This document shows positions 47,650 to 59,100 of a stretch of DNA of 64,000 nt, piece by piece (position 1 is the stretch's first letter; each line of letters begins with the position of its first letter). The stretch is from Crocodylus rhombifer (Eukaryota > Chordata > Crocodylia > Crocodylidae). A program made the position numbers and the translations under genes. Below the pieces are notes generated by a model. That model was not told the DNA's origin and made no database searches. It saw nothing but the letters and a program-made list of their open reading frames with translations. The DNA lies in assembly GCA_038503035.1 (NCBI GenBank), contig JAVSML010000032.1, positions 62,001 to 126,000 on the forward strand, in the 5' to 3' direction.

Positions 47650-48025
47650 TGTAGCATCTGGAGGCTTGTGATATAGAAATAACTCTTTATTATTTACAAA
47701 AACTTATATACAACTATTTATAGTACAGAGGTAACAGTTTTACTACTGCCTTTGTAACTGTCTTGTGGCTGGCCTCCTGCTTTTCTGACAGCCAGAAGAT
47801 CTTGCTGACCTCACCCAGACTGTTTCATGAGATACCACATTTCCTGAACACACTGGCCAGGAACAAACAGTCAAAAAGCCAGAGGCTGAATCTATTTAGA
47901 CTTTGCAGGTTAATTTAAGCTGCACAGAGTAAACTGAAACAGAAATGAACAGACATTTACCTTTGATTGAGGGAATGCAGCCACATGCCTACAGTGGCTC
48001 GGGCCAGAAGCTGGGGGGCGCTACA
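47650..48025 (-). repeat. 5' LTR of the gypsy element, 376 bp
   Basis: Read on the minus strand the LTR begins TGTAGCGCCCCCCAGC and ends GATGCTACA, giving 6-bp inverted ends TGTAGC/GCTACA. It has a polyadenylation signal AATAAA (47686-47691) about 35 bases before its end. The primer site abuts the 3' edge. No second copy of this LTR was found in the window, so the 3' LTR is lost or lies outside, and no target duplication can be tested. Confidence 0.8.
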
Positions 48026-48189
48026 GCATGGTTCTCTGGCTGTGTGTTCACTTCATCTTCCTGCTGTCCCCAGGTCTCTGGGATTTGCAGTCCAGAATTA
48101 GAGCAGCAGGACTCTGCAGGATTGTTCATCACTTCCTGCTTCCAGGTGCCTCTGGGATTTGTAGTCCACAGTTGCAGCCAGCAGTAAAT

Positions 48190-48670
48190 TTGAGCTGGAG
48201 AAGGGATGTTTAATCCCGCACCCTGGCCCCCAGTCCCCAGCTGGGGTTTGCCTGAGGGGGTCAGTCCTCTACCCTCCTCTCCCCTAGACTGGGCTGCAGC
48301 CCCTGCTGGGCTTGCCCTTCCCCAAGCCCCTTGTCAGCCAGCCCTCACTGCTCCAGCTGGAGAGCAGCAGGATGGGGCCAACCCTGCTCTCTGGAGCAGA
48401 CAGCACAACCCAGCTCAGGGCTGGAAAGCATGCTGGGATGCTGGGGGACTGTGATTTAACTTGAACCAGGAAGGGGTCTGGGCCAGAAGTTTCATAAACC
48501 AGTTTGACCCAAATCAGTTAAATTTGATACTACATTCAACCAGGTTTATCTTAAACCAGTTTCAGCCATTTTGAAACTGGCTTATGTGCACTGAACGTCT
48601 GTTCTGTCACAGGTCTAAACCAGTTTCTGATCACTTAAACCTGGTTTATATGTAACTTCTGTCCCTAGCC
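48190..48670 (-). mobile_element. Unclassified DNA element, copy R2
   Basis: Inverted relative to copy R1, its end at 48670 reads GGCTAGGGACAGAAGTTACA on the minus strand. It continues with the AAACCAGTTT series and CAGTCCCCCAGCATCCCAGC, then CATGCTTTCC. Two ACAAATCCCAGAG-type words just beyond (48080-48170) may belong to a separate repeat that also abuts the gypsy LTR. The inner end was not resolved. Confidence 0.55.
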
Positions 48671-48714
48671 CCTGTGTGTCCAGGAGGAATTATTCTGTCA
48701 CAGGGCCCATCTCA

Positions 48715-49125
48715 TTTATGACACATAGGGGGTGCATGTCCACCCCCTGAGATTGGCCGCTGCCAATGCTGCTGGCTTCGTCTGGAGGTGATCTCTACTC
48801 GCCACCCTCCTCACTGCCAACGCCACCAGTGGCATCTGTGGGCAGTCACTGATCACTTCTGGCTGCTGCCGACACTGCTGGCGGCATCTGCGGATGGTTG
48901 CCAATTGGCGGTCAGCATTCAACACCCCTCCGCTTGCCACCAATGCAGCCACAGCCACCTGTGGGAGCTCCCCACTCACTGCCACCATGCCCCTGCCGCT
49001 CCTGCCTGCAGGCAGTCACTGTGCCCCCCCAGCCTCAGGAGGCACGCAACGTTCATGGCCCATCCTGCAAATAAAACAGGTAAAATCCTATAGTGGTGGT
49101 GGTACAAAGTGGGGGGAAGAAGGAG
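48715..49125 (-). repeat. GC-rich interspersed repeat, copy E2
   Basis: Inverted counterpart of the block at 38985-39415. Its minus-strand open frame (48716-48988) encodes GELPQVAVAALVASGGVLNA and QLATIRRCRQQ...DCPQMP, which align without gaps for long stretches with the other copy. The class is unknown and no terminal repeats were resolved. Confidence 0.65.
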
Positions 49126-51477
49126 GATCATGACTCTAAACCAGCCTGATTGCTTCGCTCTGGCTCTACCATCAATGATTCTACAATCAGTTGTGAAACA
49201 TTCTGTTTCACATTGTGTCTTTCTGGGAATGCCATGACACAAAGCCAAGCCACATGGTATTACAAGATCAAGAAAAAAAATGTCCCCATCCAACCCTCCA
49301 GTTCTGAATATTAATGACTGATTATTCCTTTGTAGATAGTTGGCTTCTCCTCACTCTGATGAGCGCAGTGCTGTTTTGCCTCCCACCCAACCAAGCACAG
49401 TGTGAGAGGATGTACACATGAAAGCAAGGATAAATTCAAAAACATCAGTCCCAGTCTGTAACAGAGCCGAATTAAATATCAGCAAGACATTCAGGAAGGG
49501 CTAATGTATAATTAAAGCTGTGGGTGGATAACATAAACATTCACGTGTGAAAATATTAGATGGCTCTCTCATTGCACAGCAGCTTGAATTCAAAGTATTT
49601 ATACGGTCATTTCCATTTTTCTTTCCCAAGAGGGTGCTGGGACTGGCATGGCTGTCAGAGGAGTGTGAGAAGATGCCAGCACAGGCAAGCAGTTTCCAAG
49701 GCAGAACTACAGCAATGCTTGATATTGTATTAATGGGAGTGCTGGCCATCTGGCCATTAGGGACAAGCTGCTGCCAGGGTGTCTCTCTTTTTCCATCTCA
49801 TTTCAGGAGCTCTGGAGCCTGGGACAGAGACCCCCAGGGAGATTCTGGCTAAAGATCATTCCAGCATCCACTCAGATGTTGTAGAGAAAGGGACAGAGAA
49901 CTGATAAGGGCAGGAGAATGTGCTCACACCCACACAGAAAAAAACAACAGAGAGACTAACACTCAAACAGGGGGGTAGAGACAGAAAGAAAATGAGAGCA
50001 AACGAACAAGGGAATGGTTTAAATAAATAAGAGAGAGGAAATAGGCAACGAAAAAGACAAACAAGAGACACAACCCATGGCTTAAAGAAATAAGGAGGCT
50101 GAATTAAGATGGAATAGGAAGAAAAGGAGAGAAAATAAAAGTGTCAATGGAAAGAAACAATGAAAATTAAAGCTTAGTGTCAAAAACAAGAGGCTGGTTT
50201 CAGGAGGGGAAAGAACTTTAGTTTGTTAAATGATGTCTATTTTGAGCTACCCCGTAGAGCCATTCCATTACTGCCGTTGAATAGTATTGTGCCCTGTGTG
50301 TCTATTAAAGTCAATAGTGTTACTTGTGAGGTAAGGTGCTACTCAGCATGAGTAAGAGTGCCACAAATCATGGCCTTACTAAATAAATACCATTTCCTAT
50401 TGTTATTTATCTCTTTTTTATAGTTTGCAAAGATGTTTATTAATTCTTTGAGATTGTCTTAACATATAGGAAACAAAAAGGCACACAGGCGATAGTCACC
50501 AGTTTCTGTAGTTATTAAAATACAGGATTCCTAGCAATGTCAACAGTTCTAAAAGCTCACTGGTGTAATAGCAAACTGGAACTGGAAAGAAGATAGAAGG
50601 TTTCTGCAGAAGGAATGAAATACCATCTATTGTTCTGTCCATAAATCTAATCTAATGAATGAGGAAGTATCATGAGAAAGAAAGAGAGTCCTAAAATTAC
50701 AACTCTTGCAGTCTTGTTTCCTGTGTAAATTGCTCAAGAACTGGCACAATGTAATGCATTGTGAAAACAGCATTCTTGTTTGCCCATATTCTCACTTAAA
50801 TGGCTTCCCTGCGCAGCTCAACTTCCTGCTGGTGCAAAGTATTCCTGGATGCCACCGTGATGGGATGAGTGGCCTTGCTGTGAGTTCAGGGCAAATCAGA
50901 ATCAGGTCAGAAAAAATAATTAATGAGCAGAGTGAGTGTGTTGGCAATTTCAGTATGCAGCTTTTCACACCGTGCATTACAGAAATGACACTTGGGGATG
51001 GGTGAGCATGAAAAGGCTGGGAGGCTCACTTCAGCTTAGATAAAGTTCTGATGCTTACCTCTAATGTGTCTGCATTTTGATGAACCCCATGATTACTGCA
51101 GACTGATCCAGAAGTTTGATGAGAGTTGAATTTCTTGCATTTCCCACATTTTCTGGTTTTTCCTTGTGTGTTGGATTATGTTTCAGCATTGCTTTTCAAA
51201 GAGACTGCTGAGAACTGGAAAACTGGAGATTAACCTCAAGCTTAATAGCCCAGGTCCAGCTCTGTATAAGACCCAATTGGAGGTTCAAGTCTGAATATTC
51301 AAAACTGTGTAACCAAGATGAGATATCCTGCAGACCGTATGTCATACAAGCGCTTAGCCACGCTAATAGTTCTATTGAAGGCAATGGCGTTGTTGCTCCC
51401 CTGAGCAAGGGTCTATAACAGAGGCAGCTGCAGGGTCCCCCAGCCTGCATGCTAGCTCCTCATGGACCACAGAGAAG
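49126..51477. other. Unique sequence, candidate conserved stretch
   Basis: No gene recognised. 49290-49760 is repeat-free with ATTAATGACTGATTATTCC, ATGTATAATTAAAGCTGTGG and similar words and may be constrained. 49870-50180 is strongly purine-rich on the plus strand. A scrap near 50300 resembles the old AAGTCAATAG...ACTCAGCATGAGTAAG repeat phrase. Confidence 0.4.
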
Positions 51478-52030
51478 GTACAATAATGCACAGGGAAGGA
51501 CGGGGCGGACTGAAAATGCTAAGACTCCAGTTTGGAAAGAAGGATGATGGGAGTATTATAGAGGTTTATAAATCATGAAAGGTGTGAACTAAGTAAACAG
51601 GGAACTGTTGTCCCCCAAATCCCAGAATACCAAAACTAGGGGACACCCACTGAAAGTAGTAGGTGACAGGTTTAAAACTAATGTGAAACTACTTTTTATG
51701 CAAATGTAGTTAACTTGTGGAATTCATTGCCACAGGAGATGGTGGAAGCCAATATCATAGACAGGTTCAAAAAAGGACTGGATAAATTGACAGAGGATAG
51801 ATCTATTAATGGCTACTGAACAGAATGGTTGTAGATGTTTCCTTTGTTATCTCAAACCCAATAAATGGTGGATACCAGGGAGGGTATTGAATTAGCAGGT
51901 AGATCACTCTAAATATATCTAGTTCAGTGCTCTCCCTCTATAGGATCCACATCTGCCATTGTTGGAAATAGGATACTGGGCTTGATGGACCATTGGTCTG
52001 ACCCAGTATGGTATTTATGTTCTTTTGTTC
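51478..52030 (+). mobile_element. CR1 LINE 3' fragment, older subfamily (CR1-C)
   Basis: Although no frame is open, the degraded coding end is recognisable, with GAATTCATTGCCACAGGAGATGGTGGAAG (position about 51720) corresponding to the usual CR1 C-terminal part. The 3' UTR ends with GGGCTTGATGGACCATTGGT and CTGACCCAGTATGG, the classic CR1 tail of turtles, crocodilians and birds, followed by TATTTATGTTCTTTTGTTC. It differs in its 3' end from the other three CR1 copies here, so it belongs to another, older subfamily. Confidence 0.9.
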
Positions 52031-53440
52031 ATACATGTGGCACATGGGCTGCCGGTTGGACAAATAAGATATGAGTAAGTAAGCTCTCCTTTAGTCTTTC
52101 CTACATGTTATGAAATATTATTTGAAAATTAACTCCATAACTGTTCTGTTATTTTCATTACAACCTTAGAATTGTTCCTAAGATAATATGCAAGAGAACA
52201 CAGAAGCATTACAAAATTGGGGCAGACAGCAGTATGGGTCATATTGGCCCTAGGGGAATATCTTTAGAGGAAGGAGGCATAAGAAATCCCAAACTTGAGG
52301 GCATAGGAAATGCTATGGTGAATAACCACCTCATTCATCCAAAGCGTAGATCTTTATTGTGTCATACAGGTTTTATTATTTACATTTAAATAAGATTGTG
52401 TAACACAGCTTCCAAGAATCACTGTGCTCATTCTTCATAAAGACCAGCCAAGGAGTGAAACAGACATTTCATTTAAGGAAAAATCTCAACATGTTACACA
52501 ACTTAATATTAAATGTGCTTGTAACCATACTCATTTCAGTTAACGAAGCCTTACTTATATTTAAACAAACCACTTAGAAAAATGTCAAAGCTTGGGTCTT
52601 ATATGCAAAATATTTCCATATTTTTCATTAACATTTTTTGCCAAATGCTTAAAATAAATTTGAAGAGATGTGGTTTTTTAAATAACTGTGGAAAGTTTGG
52701 TTATTGAAAACCCATTTTCAATAAGAATTTACACTTCTTTGTGAACAAAAAACATTCAGAAATAATTTCAATAAAAATGCTGGAGAAAATTTTGCAAAAA
52801 CCAGGAAATGCCAATATTGACCATCACTTCCACAAATATTTTTTTAAGGGCATTTTTTTCATTAAACAACATTTCAGTGAGGAATATTTTGATGAGTTCT
52901 ACTCTTCTGTTTTGATCAGCAAATAGCTGTTTTAGCTGCCCTTCCTACAAGGATCTGACAGCTCATATATCATAGCACCTTCTTTCCTTGCTGTTTAAAA
53001 CTACCATGTGTCAGGAAACAATGTGCTGAGGAGGAGGGATATTAGTTATTAATCAGGTGTCAGGGTATCCGTTAGTATTTATTTTCCATGTTAGATTACA
53101 GAGACTCAGGAAGCTCATTTGTGTATTGATGTCTGAGAAATTAGGGTTCTTGGGATGAAACAAAATGAGAAAGTCCTGCACAGAGGACCAGAATAATCCA
53201 TGGACCGGAGTCCATGTTACCACTTGAGCCCTTTCACCAGGATTTAAGTGGCCCTTAAACAGAGCAAAGACACTACATAGACCATCTTCAAAGGGCATGA
53301 ATTTCACCCAATTAAATGAAAGGTGCCAGAATCAAGCTTAAAATAACTGATGAAATGTCAGGAATACAGAGTGAAATTCTGGCTAGCCCCTGCACAGGTG
53401 GATGAGGTGAAAGTGTGGAGGGAGTATCCTTCTCCGTCTT
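52031..53440. other. AT-rich sequence, no gene recognised
   Basis: Long A/T runs, no terminal repeats or SINE boxes. The small frames (61 and 84 codons) show no family resemblance. Confidence 0.4.
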
Positions 53441-54710
53441 CATAGTTTCATAGTTGTTAGGGTCGGAAGGGACCTCAGTAGGTCATCGAGTCTGACCCCC
53501 TGCCCTGGGCAGGAAAGAACGCTGGGGTCAAATGACCCCAGCCAGATGCTTGTCCAGTCTCCTGTTGAAGACCCCCAAGGTAGGGGAGAGCACCACCTCC
53601 CTTGGAAGCCCATTCCAGATTCCAGCAACCCTAACTGTGAAGAAGTTCTTTCAAATGTCCAACCTAAATCTGCTCTCTGTCAGTCTGTGGCCTTTGTTCC
53701 AAGGGGTGCCCTGATAAACAGAGCATCTCTTATGTCTTGCTGCCCCCCGCCCCCCAATGAATTTGTAAACAGCCACAAGATCCCCTCTCAGCCTTCTCTT
53801 CTGGAGGCTGAAGAGAACTAGGTCCCTCAGTCTCTCCTTGTAGGGCCTTACCTGCAGGTCCCTAACCATATGAATGGCCCTCCTCTGAACCCTCTCAAAG
53901 TCATCACATCCCTCTTGAAGTGCAGTGCCCAGAACTGGGTGCAGTACTCCAACTGCGGCCTTACCAATGCCACATAGAGAGGAAGTATCACTTCCCTGGA
54001 CCTGTTCGTGATGCACCTGCTAATGCATGATACAGCGTGCTTAGCTTTACTGATTACTTCATCACATTGATGGCTCATATTCATCTTGGAGTCAACTATG
54101 ATTCTGAGATCCCTTTCTGCCGCTGTTCTGCTGAGAAGGTCATCCCCTAGTCTATAGATGTGTTGGTGATCCCTTCTCCCTAGATGCAGCACTTTGCACT
54201 TGTCTTTGTTGAACTGCATCCTATTCTTTTCTGCCCACTTTTCCAACCTATCCAGGTCTACCTGGATCCGATCCCTTTCCACTCATGTGTTTGCTGTAGC
54301 CCATAATTTCATATCATCCACGAATTTGGACAGAGTGCTCTCCATGCCCTCATCCAAGTTGCTGATGAAGACACTGAACAGCATAGGTCCAAGGACTGAG
54401 CCTTGGAAGACCTCACTGCCCACATTTTTCCAAGTCAATACCAACCCATCCACCACCACTCTCTGGGTGCACTCCTTAAGCCAATTTGCCACCCACCTGA
54501 CCGTGTAATCATCTATGTCACAGCCACTCAGTTTGTTTATGGGAATAGGGTGAGATACAGTATCAAAGGCCTTCTTAAAATCCAAATAGATGACATCTAC
54601 CTCGACTCCTGCATCTAAGCATTTTCTGGTCATAATCACGCATGTGATCCTTGTTAACTTTTCAAAGGTTTTCCCAAGGATAGAGGTGAGACTAACTTGC
54701 CTATAATTAC
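53441..54710 (-). mobile_element. CR1 LINE 3' fragment (CR1-D)
   Basis: Minus strand. The 3' end (plus-strand CATAGTTTCATAGTTG at 53441) carries the GGGTCAAATGACCCCAG motif. Reading upstream, the C-terminal coding part, then the reverse transcriptase are present. The 5' end is not natural: at 54710 the CR1 sequence is cut by the foldback element that begins CAGGCCTGTGCGA, and no CR1 continuation is seen beyond that element. Coding is broken as described in the next entry. Confidence 0.92.
53651..54640 (-). pseudogene. CR1 reverse transcriptase remnant
   Basis: Starting near 54640 the frame reads YLDFKKAFDTV (first catalytic Asp), QRVVVDG, QGSVLGPMLF and KFVDDMKLW, where the usual FADD is FVDD. 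An in-frame stop at 54283-54285 is followed in the same frame by QVDLDRLEKWAEKNRMQFNK, KCKVLHLGR, MNMSHQCDEV, REVILPLYVALVRPQLEYC. A frameshift near 53930 shifts to FERVQRRAIHMVRDLQVRPY and LVLFSLQKRRLRGDLVAVYK, ending at 53651. The RT would copy CR1 RNA at a nicked target. This copy lacks the endonuclease. Confidence 0.88.
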
Positions 54711-56124
54711 CAGGCCTGTGCGAGTAGGCAGCTATTTGATCCGGCTTTGGACCCGGCCGCTTTGGATGCCAGCGCTCTGAGCCAGAGGTCCAGACCGGAT
54801 TTCTGCCTCAATCCGGCCAAAGGGCTCCGAAGCTTCAGAGCCGCTTTGGAGATCTGGCCATAGGATATAATGGGGAATCCATCAAATATCTATAACTTTG
54901 TTGGTTTTTGTCTGATTTGGATGAACCTTGCAGGGGTGGTAGCCCCTCTGAAGAGCATGAAGTCTGCCTAGTTTCAAGAATATCAGTGAAGGGGCTCGTG
55001 GGAAACTGCACCCCAAATTCTTGAAAGCAAAACTCATGTCACATGTACATGTTATATCACAGGGGGGTGAAAACTGCAGGGCTGATGTCTCCTGCTTAGG
55101 GCACAAAGCCTGCCAAGTTTCAAAGTAATAGGTGTGGGTGTTAGAGGGAAACTGCACACCAAATCCTTGAAAGCAAAACCCATGTCCCATCTAAATGTTA
55201 AGCCACAGTGGGGTCAAAACTATAGAGATGGTAGCTCCTGGTGAGGCCACAAAGCCTGCCAAGTTTCAAAGTAATAGAAGCAAGGGTTTGGGGGGAACTA
55301 CACCTCAAGCTGCAGAGAAGCAAAACTTATGACTTGGGTGACACTGTGTGTGTTAAGGCATAGCAGGGTGAAAGCTGCAGGGATGGTGGCCCCTGCTGCA
55401 GCCATGAAGCCTGCCAGCTGTCAAAGAGATTGGTGCAGGGGGGTTCTGGGTCCCTGCACCCCTAGCTGCTGACAGGGAAAACTCATGAGATGGGTGCTTG
55501 TGCAACTGTGTCTGTCTTGAAGCACGGGGGTAGGGGGACTACTGCAGGCCTGGCTGCTAAGCTATTGTGTTACCAGCTACCAGTTAATTATGATTCACTC
55601 AGAGACCAGCTCAACACACAGTACCTAGCTACTGCATAATGAGTTAACGAGCATGGATTAACACCTACAAAACCACAGACTAAGGAGAGGAATTAATCAA
55701 TACAGACAATCAACTGCCCCAAGACAGAGACAGTCAGTTGCACAAGCACCCATGTCACGAGTTTTGCCTGTCAGCAGCAAGAGGTGCAGGGCCCCAAAAG
55801 CCAGACTCCACTTGCACCTATCTCCTTGACAGCTGGCAGGCTTCGTGGCCCCACCAGGGATACCACCTCTACAATTTTTACCCCCCTGCGGTGTAACACA
55901 TAGACGTGACATGAGTTTTGCTTTCAAGAATTTGGGTTGCAGTTCCCCCCAAACCTCTGCACTGATCTTCTTGACACTTAGCAGGCTTCATGCTCTCAGC
56001 AGAGGCTATCACCTCTGCAACTTACATCCAAAGCAGACAAAAAACAACAAAGTTATAGATATTTAATTGATTCTCCATTTTACCCTATGGCGGGATCTCC
56101 GAAGCAGCTCTGAAGCTTTTCGGA
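54711..56124. mobile_element. Foldback element with asymmetric subrepeat arms
   Basis: The left end CAGGCCTGTGCGAGTAGGCA resembles the hAT end at 31983. The left arm (54824-55530) is the inverse of the right arm (55717-56124): GAAGCTTCAGAGCCGCTT, TCTATAACTTTGTTG, GAGCATGAAG and CTGCTGACAGG all recur inverted and in order. The arms consist of units of about 145 bp anchored by AAGCCTGCCAAGTTTCAAAG, with starts near 54964, 55108, 55254 and 55409 in the left arm and two inverted units near 55835 and 55981 in the right. The spacer (55531-55716) is AT-rich and unique. Opposed frames on the two arms encode the same peptide ending NKVIDI, as expected of an inverted repeat. The right terminal end is missing. 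Confidence 0.8.
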
Positions 56125-59100
56125 AACTTTTCCCCCAACCCTCCCAGGAGACCACCAGAGGTTGTTGCCCTGTGGTCACGCTCCCATAGGCATGTTACTG
56201 ATACAAGGGTCCCATCTTGCTCCTATAGAAATGGGAGGTTTGCAACTGACTGCTATGGAACAGCATCAAACCGTAATATCTGTAGTGAGACAATATTGGC
56301 CTAATACTACAAATGTTGCTCAGAGGACAATGAAAGCTGAGGGATTTTGCCTAAATAAGCACTGCAAAATTTGAGCCCTAATGGGCACAGGCACAATCCT
56401 GCTTCCACTAAAATCAATGGTGGCTTTGACTTCAGTGATGCCAGATCAGGCTTCGTTTATAGGAAAATTCAGGCTAATTTTTACCATAAGCCTTTACATT
56501 GTGGTTTGTATCAAAACTATCATTCTCCAGCTGTGGGTGTTCATTCCCTGTGACTCTGGCTTCTGTTAGTCAGGAAAATATAAAGAATGATAGATGGACA
56601 GAAGCACCTACACATTACTTTGCATTTAAGGAAGGAAAAGTATATTCTAATAGCCATCAATAATAATGACACATAATAATGCACCGTACTAAAAGAAAAC
56701 CGATCCAATCAGAGCTTAATCATTTAGAAATAAATAATGTCTTTTTTGTCAAATGCACTTTAATGTTAGGGCCCAATTTTGTCAGGTGCTGAGTGTTTCC
56801 TGAGAGGCTGAGTTCAATGGGAGTTGAAGCACCTCATTGCTTTGCAGGATCAACCCTTAACACAGGTTTCTGCTTTAAAAATAGCAGGAAGTTTTCTCCC
56901 CTTTTAGGTTTGTTTTTGTTTTTAAGCAAGTGCCAATTAGACAGATTTTAAATAAGGCTGAAGCACTTTTGTTCAAATGAGAAAATTTTAGTCCCTTGAA
57001 GTGTAATGGATTTTAAATAGAAAATCTCTCCTGCTGTGCATTGATCAGCTATTGATTGGTGAGGGTTTGAACTAAATTATCACTGCCAAATAAAAGGCCT
57101 TCAGGATGAAGGAACTGAGCTGAGCAGAGGGTTATATGAAAAGTAAGCCAAGCCTTTGTGGTGGGATCGAAAGACCCTGGTCACTCTTGAGGAAAAAAAA
57201 TGTTAATTGAAAAATTCCTTAAATAGGTAACAGCTCTGAAAGTCTGCTTTACATAAAAGGTATGAAATCACAATCAGCCGATAGGAGAGAAAAGGATCCT
57301 GCAATTCAAGTGGGAGTTTTCTCTCTAATGGTGCTGATTAATTTCCCATTCATGGATGACATGGAGTGATGGAAATGAGTCCTTTCAGAAGAAAGGGCTA
57401 ATGACAACTGGACCAGTAGGCACTGGGGGAAGTTTGAATTAATTGGCTCCTTGACACAGAAAGTTAAAACAAAAGAACTTCCTATTGGGTGGAAAGATTT
57501 ATCCTAGATCTAGCAGGAAAACAAATATATGAGCTTGATTAAGCTTCAAAAGCCTAGCCCATTTTTAATTTAAACTTTTAGATCACTGTCCCAAAACTTT
57601 ACAAAATGGGCAGTGCAAAATACCTAAAATATGTTGACTGAATACCAAAAGCTATTAATAAAAATAAATGTTCCCAAACAATCCTTTTCCTTTTCAGTCT
57701 GGAAGTGAAAACTTAGTGCAATGATTTATTTTCAAAGGTGAATGCCTCACATCAGGAGTTCCCAAATTTGGGAGCTTAAATCCAGAGACTGATTTACAGA
57801 AGAGAATGGGCACTGGCAGGTCCCACTGACATCAGGGAAGGCTATCTCAGGACCTCTGAAAATCTGGATGGAGCTTTTTACATACCCAACTTTAGAAATT
57901 CATGGTAAAGGGTTTAGACCACACACGAGCCAGATCAAGAAAAAAATGAAAATGGTCTGATTACAATGTGCAAGTGTCTTCACAGAAAAAAAGTACTAAA
58001 TATTAAAAGGTTTTTTAACCCAGTGGAGAATGACATAGCAAGAACCCACAGATGAAAGCTGAAGCCAGGCAAATTGAAATAAAAAATAATTCCTTTTTTT
58101 AACACCAATGTTGATCAGTCACTGAAAGAAATTTCCTAGGGAAGTGGTGGATTCTCTATTTTTTAAGGTCTTCTGATCAAGACTGAAGGCCTTTATGGAA
58201 GATATGGTATAGGCAAGCTAGTTATTGAGCTCTGTGCATATAGAACTGGGTGAACCTCTGTTGCCTGTGATAATAGAGGATGTTCAGACTAAATCTTTTA
58301 ATGGTCTATTCTTGCCTTAACCTCTATCCAGGAGGAGAAGAGGAGGTTTGTAACTTCTTCTCCTTAGCAGAATCTACAAAGCCAGGGCCCTCTGCACTCC
58401 TAATGCCACTCTTAATGCAAGGCAGTTATCAGCAGCCACTTGAAGCCACATGCTGGATTTTTTGTAAAGGTCTTGATACTGCACTATTGAGAACTTTCCC
58501 CTTGAACTCAATGGGAGCAGGATCAAATCCTTTAAATCAGTAAAAATGATTGCAGAGTATGTTTCCCCCCAAGTCAACTGCACCAAGATAGTTGCATCGT
58601 CCCCTGGACCCCCTCACATTTTGCTCCCTGCACTGTCCAGCTCACCTGCAGCGAATTAGGGTGCATTCAATAATGCAAATTTCTCTGTTGTTGTTCCTCA
58701 GGTAATGTGCTTAAGGATGAAATAGTATTTATTTAATAAATACCATGTTTATTAGTTGATCAAAGAAGAAGGTAGTTAACAGGGTCATTAACTATATGTT
58801 TCTGGTGTGTCAGTTGGTTCTTAGAAATGTATTTTTAAAAACTATTGTATGTAAGTAACTGGTTTCTATCAGTAGTTAATCTCTGAGGAGTGTGTTTCTA
58901 AGTGCTGTAGATATTTACTTACTATATAGCAACTACTGTATTAAAATTAAAGTCTTGATCCTATCCCCACTAAAGTTAATTGAAATCCATCAATCTGTTT
59001 AAATTAATCCTGGATCAGGTCCTTGAAAATGGCCATAGGTTTAGAACATAGGCGACTGTAGGGGAGGTATGGGGGGGTCATGTGCCAAAATACCTCAGTG

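Larger units (their letters stand above)
43000..48025 (-). mobile_element. Fossil Ty3/gypsy LTR retrotransposon
   Basis: Minus-strand order from the 5' end: LTR (47650-48025), primer site directly next to it, gag with zinc knuckle, protease C-terminus, reverse transcriptase, integrase zinc domain, integrase core and integrase C-terminus. Protease-RT-integrase order is that of Ty3/gypsy (Metaviridae). The copy is non-functional. Many stops and shifts are present, the RNase H segment is deleted, and no 3' LTR is seen below 43000. It carries later insertions at 44093-44308, 44722-44897, about 45690-46865 and 47060-47276. Without them and the LTR the retained coding region is roughly 3 kb, shorter than a full element. 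Confidence 0.85.

Noticed and set aside
54703..56200. 8-bp duplication of ATAATTAC around the foldback element
   Set aside because: The octamer precedes the left tip, but no matching copy or right tip was found, so the right end is considered lost.
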